From Notospermus geniculatus (lineage: Eukaryota > Nemertea > Pilidiophora > Heteronemertea > Lineidae): 64,000 bases of DNA. Below the pieces are notes generated by a model. It did not search any database, was not told the DNA's origin, and worked only from the letters and a program-made list of their open reading frames with translations. Within the stretch, counting starts at the first letter, position 1. Each line of letters starts with the position of its first letter. Positions 11,607 through 21,250 of this stretch are shown here, in pieces. Location of the stretch: assembly GCA_002633025.1 (NCBI GenBank), contig NMRB01000577.1, positions 264,991 through 328,990 on the forward strand. The letters are read 5' to 3'. The translations under genes and the position numbers were made by a program.

Positions 11607-11980
11607 CAACCTCGTTCCCAGGGGTCGTTCACTTTCTGACAACATGGCGGTCGCGTCACTAACCCCTGGAATCAGCTTTGGTTTTAGACAAGGAATCTTG
11701 GTCTAAGTATAGGTGGCAGCACGAGTCAAAATAATTAATCTGAAATACTTACTCGTACGTTTTAAAATTCTTTGTACAAAAAATCATCAAACCTGGATAT
11801 AGGTAACATTCTGATTTGATCCAAAATATTTTGGAAATTTGTTTGTGTATGTTCTTGGGTATATATTTGACGGTTTCCTGTCAACCAATCAAATGCGTTA
11901 AATCCAAAGCTGAATCCAGGGGTTAGTGAGCGAGTGGTCCGAGTTTGTCTGAGCGATCTATACCCCTGGGGACGAGGTTG
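11607..11980. mobile_element. Foldback MITE, CAACCTCG family, copy 1 (9-bp TSD)
   Basis: Ends CAACCTCGTTCCCAGGGG and CCCCTGGGGACGAGGTTG, flanked by a perfect 9-bp duplication GGCCTACGT (11598-11606 and 11981-11989). A 9-bp duplication suggests a Mutator-like origin. Related copies: 46052-46405, 53402-54198 and a 4.3-kb relative at 56926-61235. Confidence 0.85.
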
Positions 11981-12111
11981 GGCCTACGTACGTGGCAACT
12001 GTTACATACAAATGAAGTAGGCTGATTCACTTTTCATTCTGCACTCCCCATTTTCGATTGAAAATGGTAACACTATTCTTCAACAAAAGTTATTAATAGC
12101 GTCAACGAGGT

Positions 12112-12297
12112 GTTACACCTGTAACGTTTTTCAGTGTTCCCCATCTGCGAGTGTTCCCCTGCTATTGTCTGACGGAATAAGCCGCGACTTGACAATAGGG
12201 GACACACAGAGTGACGTATGGATCTATCTGCCAGTGTTTCCAAAACAATAGGAGCAACACTGACGCACGGAAACACTGAAAAACTTTACACCTGTCT
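12112..12297. mobile_element. Diverged CCGGTGT-family MITE
   Basis: ACACCTGTAACGTTTTTCAG at the left is mirrored by CTGAAAAACTTTACACCTGT at the right. Interior GTTCCCC words match the copies at 7125 and 41480. Confidence 0.6.
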
Positions 12298-12357
12298 TAA
12301 AATCTCCATCAATCGATCAGAGTTTAAGATATCGCTCTTTTAAGGCGGGGGGGGGGG

Positions 12358-12387
12358 NNNNNNNNNNNNNNNNNNNNNNNNNNNNNN
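12358..12387. other. Assembly gap
   Basis: A run of 30 n bases follows a G homopolymer. Confidence 0.98.
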
Positions 12388-13465
12388 CCTATAGCTGAGC
12401 TCATTCCCTAGTGGCAATCCACGGAACTGGCCTTTGTGCGCTGGTGAAACGACCAGTCATTCACATTCAGATTAAATCCGATCACCCTGCTATACTGATT
12501 TCGAAAACCAATCTTCAGTGTACGTGTCGACCCTAATTCTTTTGTGTCCACTGCGGGTATTGTTCAGCTCTGTCGCTGGTGCTTTGGTCACAAATGGCCG
12601 AACAGAGTTTACTCAAAGAGCGCGAATAGTGCAAATCTACATAACAAAGAAGTAACTTGCCAGCGTTATGGAAATTTTCAAATTTCCCAAACAAGTTTTC
12701 TCTTTTTGGACACATATATTTGAAAAATGTCTTTTGGATGTTATTGCCATATGTGCATTCTAGGGCAACACGATCGCCTTTTTTGGATAGTTGGTCGGGA
12801 GTATGAAATATTACAAAAACTGTAAATCGAGCCTTTTTTTGGCATTAAATAGTTTATACCAATTAAATGGAAAGTACTTTCGTAAAAAACGGATCGTTAT
12901 GCCCTGCAGGCATCAGGCCTGTATGTTACAGACTATGTGGGAAACTGATGTGTCGCATCCCAAGTCTGCAAAATTGTTTGCGAACTCAAATTTTGACAAC
13001 TTGTTATAACTTAATTAACTCCATCGTAATTGGTCAAAATGAACAATTCTTTCACAGAACGGAAGCATAAAGGTTGTAGCTAAAACATTTTGTTGACATC
13101 AATTAGTTACTTTTTGTCATGAATATGTTAGGACGCTTGTTTTCAATGAGCGTCAATAAAGTCGGCATAGGTAGCCCCCCGCCTTAACGGTAACACTAAT
13201 GTTAACGCTATTTCTGACGCACATTTGGGGGCAATTCTCCGGTAACGGAATTACAGATCAAAGCAACATTTAGTCATATTTTTAGCTCCCACCCTTATCT
13301 GGCAAACATGACGCATACGAAATCAGTCATATCCTGGGCACATCAGTCCAAATTATATTTGAACACGTTCAAACCCTGTCTACAATTCAAGCGGAAGGAG
13401 CAGTGATGCCCACTTTTCAGGCTTTTGTCGGTAACGGAATTAATCAGAGAGACAGTGCAAAAACA
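12388..13465. other. Intergenic, repeat fragments only
   Basis: Contains a CTTAACGGTAACACTAA element end near 13184 and GGTAACGGAATTA words near 13241 and 13430 that recur near 14005-14030. No coding exon supported. Confidence 0.4.
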
Positions 13466-13846
13466 AGCCGTGGTTACACTACACAAAATCCCCGGGTTTT
13501 TTGCGGTCACACCTATGAATTGCCGGGCTTCAAGAAACCCGTGTCTGAAAAACGCGGGCTTTTGAGACACGGCAATCTCGCCGTGCTTTTCGAAATCCCC
13601 GTGTGTTCGTTAATTGTTCGCACGGCGACAGATGGCGCAGCCATTAAGTGACGTCGTTTTCGCGCCTCCGACAATGTGTGCCAATTGAGAAATGACCGAA
13701 GAGTCAATGTTTGCAGCGCAACTGTCGCCGGGCTACTTAACTACAGTGTAGTAGTATGACCTCTCGGCGGGATTTTCGTACACACGGGTTTGACACGGGT
13801 CTGGAAAAACACGGGTATTTTTATGTAGTGTAACCACGGCTACTGT
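13466..13846. mobile_element. MITE, TIR GCCGTGGTTACACTACA
   Basis: GCCGTGGTTACACTACA at the left is mirrored by TGTAGTGTAACCACGGC at the right. The interior contains several short inverted AAACCCG/CGGGTTT words. The frames it creates on both strands are a by-product of this symmetry. Confidence 0.75.
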
Positions 13847-14489
13847 CACTAACTTTTAAAAAATTCTCACACAATACCCACAGAACGTATGATCACAATA
13901 ACAGTGTGATAATACAGCTTAGGTTGTTAGTTCTTAGTTCAGATATCAACCGTCACCAAATCTTTCTACGTGTAAGAGAAATTAACATTTCTAAATGCAG
14001 TACATGGTAACGGAATTACAGTAACGGAATTACAAAAATTTACTTCTGAAAAGAAGGCTTCAAAGTCACATTCATCCCAACTGTATTATGTTGTACTTGT
14101 CCACTGTTCCTCAATCAGGTCTTGTAGATGTGAAATCAACCAAAACACCATGGTTTTCATGGATGTAATCTGATCTGTGGTGGGCTAAAGAAGGGTACCA
14201 AAACTAGGTTATGTCAGGACATTCTGTGCAAAAAATATGAATTTTAATTTTCATAAATTTATCTTGCCTTATAACAGAAAAGACTTCACATCATAATTTC
14301 CAGCAGTGCTGCTGAATCTCCTAGATTTTTTGCAGATCTGAACGACTTGTAATATCAAAGATGAAAGTAAAAATTTGATTTTGTAACATCCATTCTCTAC
14401 TGGAGAATTGCCCTTGGAATGTAAAAAATAATACTAACGTTGTGTTATCGTTAGATGATCTCTTAATACAGAGTTTAAGACGTCGTCCC

Positions 14490-14781
14490 GCTAACGGTAA
14501 CACTAACGTTAAGGGTTATGAAAAGTTACTCGAAATCTCGAATTTTTGATGCAAAAAATCCTGATTCACTGCACAAAAAATTGGGAAAATAAGGCTCGGG
14601 GCCCTCCGGAACCGTCATAAGAAGGTGCCCGAGCCTTATTTTCTCAATTCAGTGTGCAGTTAGTCAGATTTTTTGCGTCAAAAATTCGAGATTTCGAGTC
14701 ACATTTCATAACCCTTAACGTTATTTTTTACATTGCAAATTGTACGGCAGAAATAGTGTTAGCTTTAGTGTTACCGTTAGC
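14490..14781. mobile_element. Foldback element GCTAACGGTAACACTAA with inner foldback
   Basis: Outer arms GCTAACGGTAACACTAA / TTAGTGTTACCGTTAGC enclose an inner foldback at 14504-14727 whose arms carry AACGTTAAGGGTTATG, CGAAATCTCGAATTTTTGA and a GGCTCGGG/CCCGAGCC centre. The same outer end occurs near 13184, 16689 and 56813. Confidence 0.75.
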
Positions 14782-14916
14782 AGAGCGATTTCCTAAACTA
14801 TCGAATCTCACTATTACTATTTTTTTTAAATCACCTACACCATTTTTTGACCATATTTTTCATATTTATTTCACTTGCACAAGATTCGTTAGAAGCCTGT
14901 ATTTCTATCAGCCAAA

Positions 14917-14962
14917 ATGAAGGGGATCTTCTGCCTGTTACTTCTCTTGCTGGCAATCTCCG
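14917..14962 (+). CDS. Possible signal-peptide first exon
   Basis: GCCAAAATG begins a frame coding MKGIFCLLLLLLAIS, a textbook short secretion signal core. It is followed immediately by G and a strong GTGAGT splice donor at 14963, so it leaves in phase 1. The length, hydrophobic core and Kozak-like context fit exon 1 of a small secreted peptide gene. The downstream knottin exon at 43935 enters in phase 2, so at least one middle exon would be needed. If these belong together, the intron holds the entire Polinton. I did not find the middle exon, so the link is speculative. Confidence 0.45.
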
Positions 14963-15224
14963 GTGAGTACCACTTATTCGAGAGTCGAGAGTATGAAGTC
15001 AGCAGCACACCAGGCGATATCACAACCGATCTACTCGCCAACGATCTTCTCGCCAGCCGCCGCAGACCAGACGATGTTGGCTTTGGTATTGTTTGACATT
15101 GGGTTCAAACATCGCTGGCGAGAGGATTCCACGCATCGCTGTCCAGCGTACACCTGGTGCAACAGCCGATTTTGCTCACTTGCGATCAGATCGCTTGCGA
15201 TATCGCAGAGTGTGCTGCTGGCTT

Positions 15225-15480
15225 AAGGCCGCCGTACACGATACATTTTCGTCCCACTTTTGTCGTATAGGAAAAAGGCGCCGGCTGGGGATATTTACCC
15301 GACGGTCGGTCCCGCAGGTAATGAATTTCGTCTTGCAGAAACGACGGTCGTTTCCGCAAGTAAATATGCTGTCTTGCAGACCCGACCGTCATTTCCCCAG
15401 TACAGAGCTTTTCTTGTGGCCCCGACGGTCGTATCTGCAAGCCTAATTTAATATCTTCGAGCCCCGACCCGTCGGGGCTG
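15225..15480. repeat. GGCCGCCGTACACGATACA-type repeat, part 1
   Basis: Starts GGCCGCCGTACACGATACAT and carries several diverged GACGGTCG words. The same start recurs at about 16701. Overlapping frames on both strands come from repeat symmetry, not genes. Confidence 0.5.
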
Positions 15481-15634
15481 CAAGCTCGAAGTATCAGCTA
15501 CGAGACCCGACCGTCGTTTCCCCAGTACAGACCATTTCTTGCGGCCCCGACGGTCGTATATGCGTGCAGAACGACTTTTTTCTTCGTATAGTGACCGTGA
15601 TGTAAAATTTTCTGCACCGCATATTCTCCTTTTA

Positions 15635-15826
15635 GGCTCCAGTTCCATAGAGTTCACGTTTACACTTTTCTCGCGTTACACTTTACGTTTTCCTTTCGTT
15701 CCTCGGCGAAAGCATGCCACGGGACAGGTAATGTGTGTCTCGTTGTGCGCTGAATCGAGGAACGAAAGGAAAACGTGAAGCGTGGCGCGTGAAAAGTGTA
15801 AACGTGAGCTCTATGGAACTGGAGCC
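15635..15826. mobile_element. 192-bp foldback MITE
   Basis: GGCTCCAGTTCCATAGAG at the left is mirrored at the right. Long arms continue through GTTTACACTTTTC and GTTTTCCTTTCGTTCCTCG with a short loop. Confidence 0.8.
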
Positions 15827-16018
15827 TTACAGTATGTTATTGCTGACAACTGCTGTCTGATAAAATATTTTTCAGAGGTCTAGGGGCCTAAATTTCTTTC
15901 ATCATTTCGGCTCAAGAATGCAAGGTTTTGTTGACCATTTTCTGACAGTCACGCGTGGTCGATATTGATAACAAATCGACAAGAAAAATAAAACTACAAA
16001 AAAATTGATAGAAAACAG

Positions 16019-16100
16019 CAGCTGTCGTGACGGGATTCGAACCCGTGGTCTTCAGTTAGATAGCCACGCACGCCAACCACTAGGCGCCTGGGACCTATGC
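16019..16100 (-). repeat. tRNA-derived SINE head (minus strand)
   Basis: On the minus strand there is a perfect T arm ACGGGTTCGAATCCCGT with B box GGTTCGAATCC and an A-box-like GGCGCCTAGTGGTTGG. The acceptor and anticodon stems are not closed, so this is SINE-like rather than a tRNA gene. Confidence 0.5.
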
Positions 16101-16184
16101 GTTCATTTATGGGAATCATTAGAGTTTGCTGACTGAGAACTTCCGTCGCGTAGACCTAAATCTCGTCGGCTCCCCAAGAATTTT

Positions 16185-16310
16185 CGTAATTGGAGACACG
16201 ACTGATTGAGGTTTCAGTCGGTTCCACAAGGAAATTCCATGCATTGGAGACCCGACTGGTTAAGTTTCAGTCGGCTCCGCAAGAAAATTTTATGAACTGG
16301 GGAACCGATG
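16185..16310. repeat. Tandem repeat, about 65-bp unit
   Basis: Two tandem units begin (A)TTGGAGAC(A/C)CGACTG and contain TTTCAGTCGG and CAAG(G/A)AAAT. A third partial unit follows. Confidence 0.6.
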
Positions 16311-16669
16311 GTCGGGTATATATCCACTGCGTAGGAAAAAATCCACAAATAGGTTCTGTCCTATTTTTCTTGTACAATAAAATGGTATAGGAAATAATTC
16401 CTATCGTGTACGCTGTGGTAGCAGATAATTTGTACAACTGACGCTTTGCGCCCCTTTGTCCGCATGTAATAGGTCAATCCTACAAAATAATATGACCCCG
16501 CGATGGGGTCATATTTTTCGTCACACACAATAACTTTTACGCTGCAACGTAATACTTCCTGGGAAATAAACGGGATCATCTACGGCGGGATGCGAAATAT
16601 TTCCTTCCAAAATAATTGAATCAGGAATCGTACGAAATATTTCGTACGAAAATAATGTATCGTGCACGG

Positions 16670-16880
16670 CGGCCTTTAAGAGGTCGTCCCGCTAACGGTA
16701 AAGGCCGCCGTACACGATACATTTTTTTCCTACGAAATATTTTGTAGGAATTTATTTTACCGTGTATGACGGGAAACATCGTCCCATTTTTGTCGTACAG
16801 GAAAAAAATAGGTTCTGTCCTATTTTTCTTGTACAACAAAATGCTATAGGGAATATTTCCTATCGACCGTGTACGTTGTG
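16670..16880. repeat. GGCCGCCGTACACGATACA-type repeat, part 2
   Basis: Contains GGCCGCCGTACACGATACAT at about 16701 and a mirrored CGTGCACGGCGGCCTTT at about 16653, with repeated TACGAAATATTT and TTTTGTCGTA words. Composite non-autonomous transposon debris. Confidence 0.5.
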
Positions 16881-16934
16881 GTAGCAGATTAGGGAGTTTA
16901 AGAATCCAAACGATAAACGTGAACTTTACGACAT

Positions 16935-17815
16935 TAAAGCTGACAGGTCAGATATACTCCCCAACTTGTATGCAAAAATGTTTACGCTCAACTTCGGCAG
17001 ACCACGAGGCTGCCGAAGTCGAGCGTTCGGTAATGTTCGTAATGTACACTAAGCTTCCTACCTTGAAACACCCATTACACGCTGCGCATTCGAACTACGT
17101 CATCGTTCACTCGCCTGACACCCGGAAACTGTTTTTATGAACGTGTACATGTAGTTCTTTTACAAAAAATCTCCTTTCTTTCTTTCAGCCACCACGAACG
17201 GGAACGTTTTACACAAAAGGTGAAGCAGTTTATTTCCTTTAACTCTTATTTCACGTCATCACTCTGTTGCAGTTATTTAGTGCGTCAGGTTTCAACAGTT
17301 TTCACTAACTTCCATCATAATTTCGTCGCAGCAGGCATCATTACGTTCATTTTCCCAATAAACCCATCCGATTCTCACCAGTCTATCTCGCCTGACGCCC
17401 ATCTAGCCTGGTTTGAATCCATCACATTTCCCGCTTCTGAGGAGCTCAGAGCTTCAGCCAATCATAGGTGTGCGAAGGCAAATCGACGTGCCAATTAAAA
17501 TCCGTGTTACAAATGCGTGAAATAAGAGAAGAGAAAATGCCAAACGGCGACTTGTTTCACGAGGTCTGATTGGCTCGGAGACGGGGTCAAGAAGGGGTCA
17601 GATTCATTTATAATTTATGCATTAACGCAAAAGATAGATGACATGATTGGGACAAGGCTAAAGACGCAGTCGATGGCCTTGTTTGGAGAAGATGAATAAA
17701 CCAGAAGGAACTTCTTCGTGTTCAAGCCTCGCATTTTGGATAACCCATGAAATCCACCGTGTGTAGTGTAAACTATAAACGTAACTGAACATCATTGTGA
17801 AATCAAATGGAATTT
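16935..17815. other. Intergenic, nothing firmly recognised
   Basis: The frame at 17220-17498 has no domain I recognise. The stretch near 17765-17818 repeats words seen near 7066-7115 (GTAAACTGTAAACGTAACTG and AACATCATTGTGAAATCAAA), so it is a dispersed-repeat junction. Confidence 0.4.
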
Positions 17816-17817
17816 CA

Positions 17818-18330
17818 GAACAAGAGGCCCATGGGCCTTGCGCTCAGGTGACTATGACCTGCCAACTCAAGAGGTTGAAACAGGCGAAACGAGATACAAC
17901 AGTGCACCTTTTTTAATGGTTCACAAGCAAAATATAGCATTCCTCGTGGAAATCAGCGGAAAGGGGTATCACTTTGTGAATCGAAACGGATATCTTAATA
18001 TTAGACCACTTGGGTAGGAAGGGGTCAATATCTCTCGGTAGATGTCGTATTGCACCCACTGGGTGGGAAACCCGAAGGGGTTAATTCATGAATCATGATG
18101 TTGTATCATATCAGACCTATCTCGGGACCCATTTGGGTGGGAAGGGGGTTAATAATCATTTATGAATCGAGATAGATATCGTATTAGACCTACTGGGTGA
18201 GGAGGGTTGACATCAGATAATAGGCCTGCAATTAATTTTTGATGAATTGAGATAGATATTTTTGACACCCATTGGGTGGTAAGGGGTTATAAAAGATGGG
18301 AACAAGTCCAGATGACCTTACTAGTGGTGG
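17818..18330 (+). repeat. Interspersed repeat starting CAAGAGGCCCATGGGCC with minisatellite
   Basis: CAAGAGGCCCATGGGCC is a common start of dispersed repeats in marine invertebrates. From about 18000 to 18300 it holds four to five diverged tandem units with the core CCCA(C/T)T(G)GGGTGGGAAGGGG(T)TA separated by ATGAATCGAGATAG-type sequence. Confidence 0.55.
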
Positions 18331-18740
18331 ATGAGGTGAGCAACATTTCTATTTAAAAATCTCAAAAGAAAATGCCTCTGGCATTTTGTAACAGTAGGCC
18401 TAGGCTTACTACCAGTAAATAAATCCCACTACTATTGCCGTGGTCAAGTAGACAATAGGCCTACCGGTACTTCTGAGACAGCCCCTGTGGTCATGTCAAT
18501 TTTGTCACCTGAGAACTGAAACTGGAACAGGCTGAGGCCTTGACTTCAGACAATGTATCAGTTATATATGTGATGATGATATTGTGAGCCCTACAAGCAT
18601 TAGAAGACGATGATACGAATAACATCATCGCTGCAACAAGGTAAAGCTACTTGATAGCCTGGATGCCCCCCAGAGATTAGTGAGACCACAGCTAGCACTA
18701 CTGTAATTCATGGTGACGAGGTTGATCATCATCTTGTGTC

Positions 18741-18746
18741 AATGCA
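18741..18746. repeat. Target-site duplication, left (AATGCA)
   Basis: Six bases directly outside the left TIR. They match AGTGCA at 37084-37089 in five of six positions. Confidence 0.75.
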
Positions 18747-18841
18747 AGTAGGGTAAAAGTGGGAGAATGAACCCAACTGAACTTTTGACTGAAAACCGCC
18801 CCGACACCTGCCCCACCTAACTCTAGTCAAATTCATGTCAC

Positions 18842-18917
18842 AACTTTTCCAAGTTTGACAACTTTTCCACATTTTGATAAATTTTTAACTTTTCCACATT
18901 TCAACAACTTTTCCACA
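18842..18917 (+). repeat. Subterminal iterons AACTTTTCCACA (left TIR)
   Basis: Four spaced copies of AACTTTTCC(A/C) lie just inside the terminus, mirrored at about 36913-36988. Such arrays can bind a replication or integration protein; that role is inferred. Confidence 0.65.
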
Positions 18918-18994
18918 TGTTACATTTTGTCCGTCTGTCCGTCCGTCCGTCCGCCACATGTCACAACTCTGCCCACATCGCCAAAATGTCTATA

Positions 18995-19020
18995 TTTAAT
19001 ACATCCCTCACACATACAAA
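18995..19020 (+). promoter_or_regulatory. Putative early promoter/leader of TIR gene
   Basis: TTTAATACATCCCTCACACA followed by TACAAA runs right up to the ATG at 19021. The same stretch precedes the minus-strand genes at 36809 and 36482, and TCTAATACATCTC precedes the HNH gene. Confidence 0.5.
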
Positions 19021-19326
19021 ATGACAGACTTCCCCACTAATGACGAATTGAACGAGCGTGTGACAAAGTCTACAGCTTTCGAACAGTGGAGACATATCCC
19101 CACTGACATCTGGTACAGAGTCCTCGAACATAAGACCATCCCAACTCAAAATGGGGACGCGATGATTCTCACACTGGTTGACAAGGATGACAATATGATC
19201 ACGACCTTCACAACGTCAATCATCAAAAAGGAGTTCGAAAAGTGTCCTGATTATGAGTACATCCGATCAAAAGGAAAAATTGAGGGAAAGAAATACTATG
19301 GTTTTGACCTAGCGAAAAAATTGTAA
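19021..19326 (+). CDS. TIR-encoded 101-aa protein, left copy
   Basis: I cannot assign a named family. The protein has a helical N-terminus, then IPTDIWYRVLE, a stretch predicted to be beta strands (MILTLVDKDDNMITTFTTS), and a C-terminal YIRSKGKIEGKKYYGFDLA. The strand-rich core followed by a basic K/Y-rich segment is reminiscent of small OB-fold single-strand binding proteins; that is my inference. It lies almost wholly in the TIR, so the element carries an inverted second copy (36504-36809) differing at residue 3 and in the last two residues. Relatives at 36240-36482 and a decayed one at 20339-20479 show an element-specific family. It uses the early-type leader. Confidence 0.75.
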   Translation: MTDFPTNDELNERVTKSTAFEQWRHIPTDIWYRVLEHKTIPTQNGDAMILTLVDKDDNMITTFTTSIIKKEFEKCPDYEYIRSKGKIEGKKYYGFDLAKKL

Positions 19327-20338
19327 AAGGGTTTGTTCCCCTTTTCTTTCTTAGGCTCTTTCTTAGGCTTTTATTTCTTAGGCTCTTTTCTTGGCTCTTT
19401 TTGGCTCTTTTTATTTCTTAGCCTTGTCTTTCTTAGCCTTTATATTTCTTAGCCTGTCAATCACTTAGAACATCTCTTTATGGCTGTTTATCATATGAAA
19501 CGAAAGTTATGATAGCTTTCCAATGGGTGTTAAGTCTTTGACTTAAGGAGGCCTCCTTGGGCTTTGTGTGTGCATGTGCATATGTGCAGTTGGAGAGTAC
19601 ATAGCGTCCTGTCCCCGCATGTACTCTCCGCGGATGTTTGGAAAGCCAATCTCACTTCTTAAATCTATCATAACTGAATTTACAGAGGGGCAGGCTCTGC
19701 TTTGTCCAGCGAATAATAGAAGTCAGAAGATCGTTTCTCTTTCCGAACATCCGATGTTAACACTGACGTCATCACCTTTTATAGGCCCTTGGTTTTTTCT
19801 TAACATGACCATGGTGTCTATCAGAGATCGATCAGAACTACATAAGTGTACAAAACGTTTGTATGTCTGAACACTTGATGACTATTCTATAGCTATGGAA
19901 AATGTACAGGCTATTTTTCAGTTATTTTTTTGAATATAAACAATTATAGCAAAGTAATAAATAAGACACTTACGTTTGATTCATAAGGCCTAGTAGAGCC
20001 TATCTGGGAAAGTATGTCAGATTCAGAACGAGGCTTTCCTAAGCCTCTAATCGCCTAAACAGTACATGTGTATACCGTCTGTCTGGTATGCTATATCTGA
20101 TACACGCAGTTTGTACACAATACACATCTCGGTGACCCAGACGCTGCGAGAATTTCATTGTCCTCCGGACAATAGCATTATTCACGTCGTTAAGGATAGA
20201 CGGCAGAGGTGAATTTAATACTTTTTGATTCTACTCATATGGAGCAGTCCGCCGATGTCCCCATAAGACTACTTCCTACTTCTCTTGTAAATATTCTTAT
20301 GAAAATAAATACAATACAATACAATAAGACTAGACACG
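19327..20338. other. Noncoding stretch with TTTCTTAGGCTC repeats and a retroposon-like tail
   Basis: Holds an imperfect tandem array of TTTCTTAG(G/C)CTCTTTT units (about 19340-19455) and, at about 20295-20328, AAAATAAATACAATACAATA, an AATAC pentamer tail like that of a retroposon 3' end. The 100-codon frame at 19568-19870 lacks the gene-start signals used elsewhere in the element and I do not believe it is a gene. Confidence 0.5.
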
Positions 20339-20479
20339 TGGTACAGAATTTATGAGATTCAGCCAATTTCAACAGAAAACGGGACAGCGTTTGTGCTCAC
20401 ATTTGTTGATGACGATGGAGATAGGTTGACAGTCGTCACATCGCTTGATCTCTTGGAACAAGACCATAATATTTACTAA
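20339..20479 (+). pseudogene. Decayed relative of the TIR 101-aa protein
   Basis: An ATG-less frame reads WYRIYEIQPISTENG, then VLTFVDDDGDR, then TVVTS before a stop. It aligns to the WYRVLEHKTIPTQNG, LTLVDKDDN and TTFTTS blocks of the 101-aa protein. The N-terminus is lost at the AATAC tail and the basic C-terminus is absent, so it is a remnant, possibly interrupted by a retroposon. Confidence 0.7.
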
Positions 20480-20485
20480 CTGATA

Positions 20486-20514
20486 TCTAATACATCTCGA
20501 TTCTCAAGGTATAA
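20486..20514 (+). promoter_or_regulatory. Early-type motif before the HNH gene
   Basis: TCTAATACATCTC lies 16 nt before the ATG at 20515 and matches the leader of the TIR genes. The PolB gene has the related CTGATATCTAATAA at 21227-21240. Confidence 0.45.
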
Positions 20515-20763
20515 ATGGATTTTCTTACAAGAGATTGTAGGGAGTGTTTTGAAGAGAAGTTATTGGAAGATTTCAAAGCAGATTCTAGGTGTAAATGTGG
20601 TAGGGGGAATAAATGCAAAGCTTGTGAAAGTAAATATCAATTACAAAGACGACAGGAAGATCCTTCTGTTAGAAAATCTTGGAATCTATCGCTTCAGTTA
20701 AGTAATTGTCTTAGGAACAAACAACAAAAATCAACATTAAAAAATACCTTGATTGTAGTTTAG
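20515..20763 (+). CDS. HNH endonuclease, N-terminal zinc-binding part (frame-broken)
   Basis: This piece carries cysteine pairs DCRECF (residues 8 and 11) and CKC...CKAC that would bind structural zinc. The reading frame then collapses near 20735-20763 in an A-rich stretch, and the catalytic HNH segment continues in another frame from about 20775 (see 20805-21029). The start at 20515 is preceded by the early motif. Free-standing HNH nucleases of this layout occur in phages and some eukaryotic viruses. A role in integration, resolution or host DNA nicking is possible but unproven. The break may be a mutation or a sequencing error. Confidence 0.65.
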   Translation: MDFLTRDCRECFEEKLLEDFKADSRCKCGRGNKCKACESKYQLQRRQEDPSVRKSWNLSLQLSNCLRNKQQKSTLKNTLIVV

Positions 20764-20804
20764 ATGTTTTATATTCATGGATCGAATTTCAATTCGATGA
20801 AAAC

Positions 20805-21029
20805 ATGACTTGGGAAAATCATGGTTCATATTGGGAGATCGATCATATATTACCGAAATCTCATTTCAATCATTTAAATGAGGAGGAAGTTATGCTGTGT
20901 TGGAATTTTAGAAATCTCAGACCAATTACAAAAGAAGAAAATTGGAAAAAAGGAAATAAAATTAATTATCAGCTTTACTATCACAATGTATCGCTCGCGT
21001 CTGAATTTTTAGAAGAATTTGATATTTAA
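20805..21029 (+). CDS. HNH endonuclease, catalytic part
   Basis: Shows the HNH core: YWEIDHILPKS (first His in IDHI), then WNFRNLRPI (Asn) and KEENWKKGNK. The first ATG at 20805 is internal to the domain, so this is the distal half of the gene starting at 20515 rather than an independent protein. It lacks an early motif or an AATAAATG start signature of its own. Downstream 21030-21250 is noncoding and leads into PolB. Confidence 0.7.
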   Translation: MTWENHGSYWEIDHILPKSHFNHLNEEEVMLCWNFRNLRPITKEENWKKGNKINYQLYYHNVSLASEFLEEFDI

Positions 21030-21250
21030 AAATGTTTCTATATAAATAAACACATCTCTGAAAAGGTCTTTTCAACTTTTTCAGGGCTGAGTGTGTCCCT
21101 GAGTTCCTCAGTTTCGCTCAAGTGAGGTTACCAAGGAACTCAAATCACACCGTGGTGGGACTGCTCTATGATCGCTCCATATTTTTTATGGCTAAAGCCT
21201 AGCTATAAAAGATGTGATTTATTTACCTGATATCTAATAAAAATAAAATT

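Larger units (their letters stand above)
18747..19316 (+). repeat. Polinton left terminal inverted repeat (570 bp)
   Basis: Begins AGTAGGGTAAAAGTGGGAG. It is almost identical to the reverse complement of 36514-37083, with only isolated changes seen, one altering a D/H codon. It holds four AACTTTTCC(A)-type iterons (18842-18917), a GTCC/GTCT tetranucleotide tract (18929-18955) and most of the 101-aa gene. Homology ends at AGCGAA inside that gene's last codons. Confidence 0.95.

Noticed and set aside
15093-15657. Several overlapping frames on both strands
   Set aside because: They arise from GACGGTCG-rich symmetric repeat sequence; no domain and no consistent frame.
18000-18300. CRISPR-like array
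   Set aside because: Units are diverged, spacers are not unique and the genome is eukaryotic; it is a minisatellite within a dispersed repeat.
19568-19870. 100-codon frame inside the Polinton left end
   Set aside because: No start signature of either class, no recognisable protein character, and it overlaps repeat-rich noncoding sequence.
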